Assembly: GCA_950022655.1 (NCBI GenBank)
Contig: OX465583.1
Location: forward strand, 9,719,516 to 9,783,515
Direction of reading: 5' to 3'
Source of the DNA: Alentia gelatinosa
Taxonomy: Eukaryota > Annelida > Polychaeta > Phyllodocida > Polynoidae
Length of the DNA stretch: 64,000 nucleotides
Below, piece by piece: positions 34,531 through 45,500 of this stretch. The notes below the pieces were generated by a model. It ran no database searches, was not told the DNA's origin, and saw only the letters and a list, made by a program, of their open reading frames with translations. A program made the position numbers and the translations under genes. Within the stretch, counting starts at the first letter, position 1, and each line of letters starts with the position of its first letter.

Positions 34531-34983
34531 TAATCTGTCAAAAAAACACACTTCCGGCATGCTGCCTGGGTCTCCAAGCATTTTGTGGTCCTAGATACAG
34601 AATTTGTGAAGATACAAGCATTCCTTTGTTGGCCTTCAGACAGTAAACATATGCTTAAAGTAACACCAATCTCTGGGTAAACATTTAAAAGCATTTTTAA
34701 AGGGAATAGACAGCAATATCACAGGACAGAACCACATAGGCTTTCAAATACCATTTTCAAGGATTGGAAATCAATATCACAGGAAAAAGGACATTTTCAC
34801 TCTCACTAGTAAATTAGGGTGATGAATTCAGTGTGACCATGTGTTGTCTGGTGCAGTTTATATCCAGGCAATAAAGTTTTCCTATTATATGAAAATCCTT
34901 CACTTGTGGACATTCATATTCAAATGGATATACATTAACAAGGTATTTGTACTCCCATAAAAGGTAAACCTCTCACATGAACC

Positions 34984-35118
<135 letters not shown>

Positions 35119-35418
35119 GACCCCGCGAAAGCGGATACCTTACATTCCCGGCCAAAGTGTCTGCTTACGTAGTGTGTCATATCTTTATGCAAGGCACAAG
35201 AAAAGGAATGTTAACGCCCAAGCACTAGCTGCATCACAATGATAACAATGATAGAATTTAGCATATTGCAATATATATATATATATATATATATAAAAAA
35301 AGAAAGCATATATGCATATCAAACCACAGCATTAAACCCATTCCTGACATATGGAGAGGATAGGCGATGTAAGAAGAGAAGAGAACATAAAAGCACACCC
35401 CAACCCCGACAAATGATC

Positions 35419-35729
35419 TGGGACCTGTTTCACTAGTTTCGTGACATGTTTGTGACACCATACAGACATTGGGATTGTCTAGTTTCGTGACACCACAAGT
35501 AGCTGCCTTTAGGAAATACAGACCCCAAACATAAGAATTAGACAAATCTAGACACATCACCGACCTGTTTCACTAGTTTTGTGACAAAAGTGTTAGACAG
35601 ATATGAAAAGCGGCACCAACAGTGCAAGCAAAAACGGGAAAAACGAAGTCTAATGTCTAGTTCTTATGAAACCAGACACACCATCTAGACGCCATCTAGA
35701 CATGTCACTGACTAGTGAAACAGGTCCCA
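35419..35729. mobile_element. MITE, GGGACCTGTTTCACTAGT family
   Basis: Ends GGGACCTGTTTCACTAGT and ACTAGTGAAACAGGTCCC are exactly inverted. An internal copy of the end sequence sits near 35564. Other copies are at 39472, 52831 and 53158. Confidence 0.8.
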
Positions 35730-35885
35730 GATACTGCCAGTGTGTTGTTTTGATGCTCATTTTCACGATAATTTAACAATAATCAGCAAAATATTGTGGC
35801 TGATGCCTCCAGAACAAGGCCGGCAGTGAGATACATGCCATCGTCCTGATGGAACAGGCCCTTTATACAGGAGAGCGATGCTTGT

Positions 35886-36586
35886 TTAAACGAAACAAGA
35901 AAATAAAAAGATGACCATATGTCCTATACATATCACAATTAGGAGCAATAACGGTGGGTTCATGATATATGTCAAACCTCCCGATCCCTTCAAGAAAAAA
36001 TTTATCGTAACTGGTCTTTTCTCTATGGAATTATTGAAGCATCTTTTCAGCTGTGGTATCGATTTATTTATCAAAGTTGCACAATTCTTCGCTCGTACTA
36101 ATGTATCATTGAAATAAATGTACCTGAAAATCTCCTGCAGAGTACAATTGACATCATCCTTCCTCGGAAGTTCTACAGGACTCCCCGGTATTACTTGTTT
36201 TCGCGCGGCTTTGGTCCACATATGTAGGACGTAATTCTGGCTCCAGTCGTAGAAGCCATCGTAGATCTTGTGTACCTCATCCCAGCTGGGTTTGAAGAAC
36301 GACGTCTTTTCTACGTGCAATAACTCCGGGAAGACTTTGGATATTGTGCCTGGTGCTATGGTGGCGTAGCGGGCCCAGTCCTGCTGACCCTTAGGGTTAT
36401 ACTCGCGGAATGCATGGAGCCACAGGCAGATGAAGGGGGAGCCGGGCTGGGCCATCACGAAACTGCTGCCCAGGAGGCGGAGCCACCCGTCATTGAATTC
36501 CTCGCCCATGGACACTGGATGGTGTCGCAGCTTCTCCAGGGAGCTCAGGATAAAGACATCTGTGTCCAGGTATATGCCACCCTCAT
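35886..36586 (-). CDS. Glycosyltransferase exon 2: DXD motif and C-terminal catalytic part
   Basis: It encodes EGGIYLDTDVFILSSLEKLR, GSSFVMAQPGSPFICLWLHA, and on to YVLHMWTKAARKQ and NCTLQEIFRYIYFNDT. Up to about 36110 it is family-like. The remaining 70 or so codons are AT-rich and end in a hydrophobic run; they may be a genuine tail or read-through if the possible donor CAG|GTACAT at 36124 is used instead. Confidence 0.75.
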
Positions 36587-39500
36587 CTACCAGAAGAGAA
36601 AGAGATATCATTATATTATTGTATACCTGTGTCCGAATGTCTATTAAATACTGCCCGCTGCTAGGGGTGCAGTAATATTGATGTTCGTGCCCGCTGTGAC
36701 TGTAACTTTATAAGTCATTAAAATGGAATTTTTAATTTTCTTAAGGTATATAATAATAAGCAAACATCCTGACTGTGGGCAAAACTTTTATTGTTCTCGG
36801 TCATTTTTGTCTTTTTTGTACGGCCTTCCGCCTACGGCGTTAGGCCGTACAAAAAAAAGTGACCACGAACAATAAAAGTTTCGCCCACAGTAAGGACGTT
36901 TCCTAATATTACCGTTAGGTTTCGATTATCAACTGAAAGACAATATTGCATTAACATGCTATCTCATCTCCTGGTATTCACCCCCCCCCCCCCGAAGACT
37001 TAACATTGGAAACTCGTATCCAAAACCAATGGAGTATTTGGAAAAGAAAAACTGAATGGAGGATTATGTCACAAATGTTAGCCCATTGGTCAGTGTGAAG
37101 GGTGAGATAAATTCAGAAACCTATACAAGTTTGCAGTCAGAGCTCGACCCAACTCAATAGAATCGCTACATAATTCACATTGCTTCGCCTTGTGAATTAT
37201 TACGCAATTCAAACTAGATGGGATACAAGCTCTGACTTCTGTCGCAGCTTCTCCAGTGAACTCAGGATAAACACATCTGTCTCCAGGTATATGCCACCTT
37301 CATCGTCCAGAAGAGAAACTGATATTATTATGTTACCGTTAGGTTTCGAATATCAACTGAAAGACAATATTGCATTAACATGCTATCTCATCTCCTGGTA
37401 TTCACCCCCCCCCCCCCCCCGTAGACTTAACATTGGGAACTCGTATCCAACACCAATGAAGATTTGGGGAAAAAAACCTCTGAATATTCTGAAGCACTCC
37501 AACGACATGGTAAATGGGGAATCAGAACAAGCAAGAAAATATTTCTGATTTTATCTTAGCTTGGAGATATCTATCTGTTTATCACCCATTTAGAACGAGT
37601 TACAGTACTCGCAAGCCTGTTGAGAACAGGTTCCTATATGAAATATTTACATGCCACAGGTGACAAATGCAATCAAATATGCATTATGGGGTAGGATACA
37701 GATATTACTCAGCTCCGCTTCGTGATATCATTTTGCGAAGACGCCATATAAACAATTATATGAAATTTCGTGACGTTTCTTGATATTATTCCACGCTAAG
37801 ATAAAAACTAGGACCCTAAACTTTCATGGGTTTCCTCTACAATATCACACAACACTGAGCAATCTGGGGTCTGTTTGATAAGGAACAAGAGATGATAAGG
37901 CTGGACGATAAGAGCTCACCAGCGAAGGTATGGTGGACGAGTTTTTTTTATTAGAGTGTGCTTTCACGCGCTATATACATCATCTAGAGACCTAGAGGTT
38001 AGAGTGGTCACATATATACACTTTCAGCATGCTGCCAGAAAACTATCCCTTCATTATCTGCATGCTATTCACTGTGATAGTGTGAAAGGAGCAGGGTGCC
38101 AGTGTCTCAGGGACTTAAAAGCATGCTCAGGTGACCATGACCAATCACTAGAGACCGAAATACCTCATTGACCCCTGGTGCTTGACCTTGATATTGTTGG
38201 ATCCTAGACTCAGGTGGTTGCAGAAATAGCAGATTGACTTGGTTCCATTAGGTTACAGAAAACTCTCCATAGACTGAATGTAACCCAAACCTTTTAGTTG
38301 TTATTCATGTATAATTGCACGCTCATTCATCAATGATGAATATTCTATTTGCTCCTAGTTAAAAGAGACTCAGCCATGATTTTAACCTTGTATCCTACAT
38401 GGATACAAGGTCCCTTGGAATTTACTGGTCTATTCTCCATTCTCCTACACACTCTCCCATACATGGTTGACCTCCATTGGTTCAAAGCAAGAGATAGGCC
38501 ACGCCCCCCCCCCCCCGCCCATTCGAATCCTGGGGAACTCAACTCAACCTGTAAAAAAACTCAACTGGTAACGAACTAGACCCGTTTTAAGAACTCGACG
38601 CGTACCAAACTCGAACCATTTTAAATCTTCCCAACTCAAGTATCTCATTATAACTGTGAATAGATACAAATCTACCCCTTTCCCTAACCTAACCCTATCC
38701 CTAGCCCTCATTTTAACCCTATCCCTTTCTCTAACTCTAACCCTATCCCTATCCCTATCCCTAACCTATCCCTATCCCTAACCTTAACCCTACACCTAAA
38801 CAAAACTGGACTTATTTTCTATATCCGCTGGTTTATTTGTCTAAAAGCTAACTGGTCAGGCCTTTCCTTCTATATGAAAATGTCTTATTCATAAGTATCT
38901 GAAACGGGTTGAGTTCTCCAATTGAATTCTCCAAAACGGGTCGAATTCTCCAGACAGCTACGGGTCGAATTCGTTTCGGGTCGAGTTCTCTAGTAACACC
39001 CCATTCACCCTGATTCTTTGAAATATGAGAAAACGTGGTTACTGAGCCCGTACGGGTGGGCGTTCAAGGTCATTTGATGAAAAAATATGGCCCGATGCCA
39101 CAGGCGAGAGGGCAATATTTTTTCATCAAATGGTGACAGAGAAAGGACACCGTATGGGCTCAGTCACTACGTTTTCTTATTACTAAATACCTCCTACTCG
39201 TTTAAAACGCTGTTTACTTAACTGTACAAAGCCAATGTCATTCCCTACGGCCCGCTGTCACAGCAGGCGCGAACATTATTTATACTACACCACTAACTAA
39301 CAGAGGGCAGTATTTCATACATGTTTGGCCATAGGTGTATGGTAATACACCATCAAGGGACGAAACTATGGGATTTCTCCCCTGGAAATACAAAGCATAG
39401 TCAACAGAAACAAGTTTAAGAATGAAGTTAGAAGATTAGACTGGATGACCTCTCTGGTCACCTGGACCTGTTTCACTAGTTTCGTGACATGTCTGTGACA

Positions 39501-42500
39501 CCATACAGACATTGGGGTTGTCTAGTTTCGTGACAACACAAGTAGCTGCTCTTAGTTAAAGACACACCCCAAACATAAGAATTAGATAAATATACACATC
39601 ATGGGACCTGTTTCACTAGTTTCGTGACAGAAGTGTTAGACAGATATAAAAAGCGGCACCAACAGTGACTTCTCCCCCTGGACGAAGCAGACCCTGATAG
39701 GACTGCTCTCCTCTATATATTTATCCTACCCCTAATATAAAATCCCATAGGCTTAGCATTGACTTTCCATATGCGCCCGTATGTCGCATACGGATAAAAA
39801 ATCGCTCCTAGGAGCATACAAAAAATGGACCAATCAGAGATCAGCAGCTGAAAACTTGAAGTTCCAAGCGCCTTCAGAGCAGCAAGGAGAGCTATATATG
39901 GAGGACTTCAAAAAGGTTTTATCGTGCATTTTGTTATCATCCTCACATAAAAACATCGTTCACAGGGGGTAGGATAAAATCAAAACCTTATTTGTTTTAA
40001 TCTGGGCTCCCGTATGCGACTCCTGGGGTTTTGGCTCCGGATATCACTACACCAAACTCCAGTCGTCGCATATGGGAGCCCAGATTAAAACTCATCCGGT
40101 TTTACGATAGTACGTCAACCCGTATCTGTATGTTATTCCCTCCTGGACAGCCAGGTTGAAAATCGTATATCAAACGTATGAACCTTCCGTCATTAAACTT
40201 CTTTAAAAAAAAACAAATAAACAACATTTATGATGTCCAATTTCTTTTTATATGTGTGATGAATGGAGGGCGTAGTCTGTATGCTACCATCTGGTCTGCT
40301 TATTACGCGTTGCCGCACTTCCAGGTATTACTTCCTTCTTTCTCCCATAAAGTAAATCACGGTTTCTACTTTACAGAGGTCTTTTGTTCTATGAAATAAC
40401 ACGTCTCCACGCTGAGGCAATTTCATGGGCCAAATAGCCTCCCTACGGACTCAGTCATTACTTTTACTTTATTTTATTCACCCAAATAACACTAATAGGG
40501 GCATATTATTCAATTTGCATGGTTGTTGATTTGCAGCCTATTGACCCGATGCTGGTATTCATTCAGTTCGCCACAGTGAGCCCGAACATGATGAATACTA
40601 CACCCCTATAGGCCTCGCAACCATATTGGGGACTGAAAACTAGTTATTTTTGACTTGCTATACAAAAGTTCTCATAACTTAGGCTGTAAAAGGGATACAG
40701 ATTTACACATGGCACCATATTACACCAGAAATTATGGGCTTTATTTTCATATATATTTTGAATTTATTGAGGTAATTTATCTGTTTTCATTTTTGACATA
40801 TTTTCTCTGAAATCATGCTAAAAGTCAGGCAAAATGTTGACCTTCTAGAATATGAGCGAGGATTCCATAGAATTCCATATGGAAGCAAAACCAAAGTCCA
40901 GTTTAATCAAGTAGAGATTTGTTTGAGCATCATTTTGATACCTTAACTTTTATTGTACTCATAGTAGAAGCCAAAATGGACTGTTTTGTTATCAAATCAG
41001 AAAAGTAGCAAAAAGCCCCTCTTTGTGATATGCGCCATATGTTATAGCATTGTTGTGTTAGGCAGAAAATAGAGAACTAAGGCTTGGTTGGAGATGATGC
41101 AATATTTTCATATCATAATTCCAGACAATGTTTTTCCTTTGATTATTATTTACAAACAAATGCTTCCTTAAACTAATTAGATATGCAGCACATGTCAATC
41201 TATAAGAATTTTTAGGGAAACACTATTTGAATCCGGATCCCACTATAGTCCCTAATATACCTTCCTGACCTATAGCAGCTGGTAGTATTTGATTGATGTT
41301 CAGCAATAGGTATATGATAAAAGCGGAAATCACTGAACTTGAGATACAGAGCAATGTGAATTATTCAAGGTTGTAATTGAAAAAAAATTTCTTTAATGAG
41401 CGTATCTATTCTATGCTGTACATTGTATCCTCAATGATTTGGCAGATTAACAAATTTTATAATTCAATTTCTCTCGTTAGGATAATACATTGTTAGCTTG
41501 CTTTGAGAACGTAGCATCAATGAAGAGCCTTTAGATCGCAGTTTTGTGGACTGATGTTCATGATCCAGGGAGGTGTTTTTAAACTAAGAACGATACTGGC
41601 TGAACGATTACGATAGGACTAACCTGAGGCGATATTGGACACGATCGGAGTGTCAGTGCGTCTTTAAATGTGTTCCTCAGAAGTCCATGACATCTTTTGT
41701 ATCATTTACTTTTTTCGTTTTATCATTTACCTTTTTCGTATCATAGTGGAAGACGTTGTGTTATGAAGGATCGAAATTACTTACAACAGACCTGAAGAAT
41801 GCTAAAACATGTGACCTTATAAAAAATTGAAAAATAAAGATATTTTGCTGATTGTTTTGTAAGAACATCCTCCATAAAGACGGATCACTTTAGGTAACGA
41901 GAATGCAACAAAGACCAGATAAGATCGATTTTTTTATCATTCTTATTTTTGAGAGCTGCGCAAGGTCATATCATCGAAAGACAGAGTGTAACAGAGTTGC
42001 ATAGAATCCTTGTTCTTGAACTGCTGTAATGTGTAAAGTAGGAGAGAGCGACAGCTTTTGGAAATCATGTTTAATCTCTCAAGAGACCCAAACTGGACAA
42101 TCGTGATGTTCCAACAAGGGCTGCACAAAAAGTGCTTTTTATAAAGGCCCGGCCCCACTGGTGCGATGCGATTGTTGCAAGTCAATAAAAAGTCATAAAC
42201 GGCCGCCGAGGGTCATAAAAACGGTGCCGCCCGTCGCATCGCACACAATCGCTTCTGTGGGGCCGGACTTGTGCGCGTGTGCGATTGTGTGCGATGCAAC
42301 GGATCCGTCGCATCGCACATCTTGAAATGTCGATGATTTGCGATGGATTCGTCGCACAGGAGTGGAGTGCCTCTTATTGTATTCATATAATTCCCTCTCC
42401 TGAACTAACCCAGATAGCAACTATACACTGGTACTTGGGATTTACCTCAGTTAACCATGAGCACACATGCCAGCCTCCATTCAGCTAGGGGTCAGGAGGT

Positions 42501-45500
42501 GTGGAATCAAAGCAGGCTGTGAAAACGGCATGTTGAAGCTGTGAATCCACAGACGTCAGTTGGGATCAGAAAAAAAATATTGTTCTTGTAGGAGAGAGGC
42601 TCAAACAATATCCTTTTCGTTTTACACATGAAAAAAATATTTTTATACAGAAAGTAAGGTCATTGTATGCTGTTGGCAGAATTCTTTTTACACGAGTGTT
42701 GCCACTCTTGTTGCGACGAATCCATCGCATCAGTGGGACATACCCCCGATTTTCCATTGCAATATAGGTCATAAACCCCACCGAGAAGACGTTTATGGGG
42801 CCATAAAACATGTGCGACGATCGCATCGCATCAGTGGGGCTGGGCCTTAAGACGGAACCATCGTACCGTAGCTTAAGCCTATAAGACACCAAAATTTGTT
42901 CCCGATTCATCCCGACCATTGGCTCGGTGAGAGTCGGGAATACAATTTCGGTGTCTTATATATACCTATAAGACACCGACATGATGACTGTCCCCGATCA
43001 CATTTCCCTCTTTTATAACCTCGTATATTACCCGGGATAAGATCAAAGAAAGCCGCTGGGAGCCGAGCCGGGCTGAGCCACAGGCCGCTGGTGTGGAGTC
43101 ATAGAAATTAATTCAAAGTTTAATAACTTCGGATCCAATTAAGATATCGGGAAACTGTTTTCAGTTTATAATCGCCTCTGTCTCCCCTACAAATCGGTAT
43201 AAGGAACTACTAGATCGGACTAGGGGATAGGTAGCATCGCTATTCAAATGGCCAACTCAGAATCAGTAAGGCCCGGCGTCCACCTACTACGATAGAATCG
43301 TAGACCTCCCGATGTGGCACCGATACAAAATGTCAAAATCGGTGCCATATCGGGAAGGTGCAAAATCGTAGACATATGTCTAGACATGCCAATCCACCAC
43401 GCATTGTATGGGGGGTTTTATCGGTGTCTAATCGCAGAAACGTGGTCAACAGCCCCGATATTAGGTAACCTTCCGACGCGATTTTGATTTTTTATCGGGA
43501 GGTGCATCGTAGGGCATATCGGTACCGTATCGTAGTAGGTGGACGCCGGGCCTTACAATCGGTGAAAGTGCGTACACCGAAATCTTAAGGTCGGGGAGAG
43601 TCGGTCATATCTGACATGGTAGTAATACCCGACGCATCGGGAAAAGCAATACAATCGGGTCGGTGAAGTGCGTACATCGACCCGATTGATGCAGATTGTA
43701 ACAGACCCGACGGATCCGTCGGGGAAAGGTAGAATCGGGCACAGCCATCGGGTCGGTGTAATATAGGCTTTATGAGTGGTCACCTATGCATAGGGGCATA
43801 AGTTGTTGGGATGCGCTGTCGATTGAGACGCAAATGGCAAAGACCATTGCCTCATTTAAAAGAATGATAAACGTAGAATAATACAATGGACTATCGGTAT
43901 AATGGGAGAACCCTAGTAAATTATCCCTCCCCTTTTACCTCTCACTCTCATCCTTACTCACCAATCACCTCTACTCTCTCCCACTTTGCACCAGACGTAT
44001 GCTACAAGTGTATCTGAGTTTACAAATGTTCGTGTTTATTTCCTACTGTACACTCCCGATGGGAGATCTGGATAACAGAATTTGGATTGACTAAATAAAA
44101 AAGAACGATAAAAAAAACCCTCGCAGCTCACCCTGGTAGCTATAAACCAAATTCCGTATAAACCTCAATTGCACCCAGTATGATACTTTATCCTACCCCT
44201 AATATAAAATCCCATAGGCTTAACATTGACTTCCCGTATGTGCCTGTATGTCGCATACGGATAAAAAATCGCTCCTAGGAGCGTACAAAAAATGGACCAA
44301 TCAGAGATCAGCAGCTGAAAGTAGTTCCAAGCGCCTTCAGAGCAGCAAGGAGAGCTATATGGAGGACTTCAGAAAGTTTTTATCATGTTTTTTGTTATTA
44401 TCCTCACATAAAAATATCGTTCACAAGGGGTAGGATAAAATCAAAACCTTATTCGTTTTAATCTGGGCTCCCGTATGCGACTCCTGGAGTTTTGACTCCG
44501 GATATCACTTGGCTACGCCTCGTGATATCACTACGCCAAACTCCAGTCGTCGCATATGGGAGCCCAGATTAAAACTCATCCGGTTTTACGATAGTATCAT
44601 TATCAATGAGTATGGTGGTAGACCACTATGTGATATACAGGCGAACGATATCAATAAAAAAAACCATTTACACAAACCGAGTCATATAACAATGTATAAA
44701 ACCCCAAATGGTCCTGTCAATTTTCTTCATTTAGTATGGTTATGATATGATATCCACCTTAAGCCCAATGAATTCATTTTCACATTCCTTATAGATATCA
44801 TCAGTATTAATTTGCTTCACTGCCAATCCAACAGAGTTATTACCTACTCTTAATTTCACGAATTTTGCAGATTTGTTTTCGTAAGAGATTTAAATTTGGA
44901 GTGTCTCTTACTATAACTGGTTGATTGTTTCACGAATTACCAATTGAATAGTGGATGGAGTTGGTGTAAGCTTAGCAATTTGATTTCTCAACCATAGACT
45001 TACCATTCTGAACTCATATCCAGCGTATGTATTTAGAAAAACTATCCAATGGGGGATTCTGTCATAGATGTTAGCCCATTAGGCCCGGCGTCAACCTACT
45101 ACGATATGGCACCGATATGGTCTACGATGCACCTCCCGATACAAAATCAAAATCGCGTTGGAAGGTCACCTAATATCGGGGCAGTTGACAACGTTTCTGC
45201 GATTAGACACCGATAAAAACCCCTTACAATGCATGGTGGACTGGCATGTCTAGTCATACGTCTACGATTTAGCACCTTCCCGATATGTCTCCGATATTTG
45301 CTCTTTGTATCGGTGCCATATCGGTAGGTCTAAATTTCTATCGTAGTAGTTGGTCGCCAGGCCTAAGTCTTTGTGAAGGGTGGGATAAATTCTACGGTCT
45401 TAGCTCGAGCCCATCTCGTCTGAATCACTACGTAATTCGCTTGGCTTTGCCTTGTGAATTATTATGTGATTCAAACTCGAAGGGATACATAGACAATAAA

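Noticed and set aside
39781..44433. Short frames starting MSHTDKKSLLGAYKKW in both B1 and B2 as a conserved gene
   Set aside because: Both lie inside nearly identical type B modules; length differs by indels and other type B copies lack the frame.
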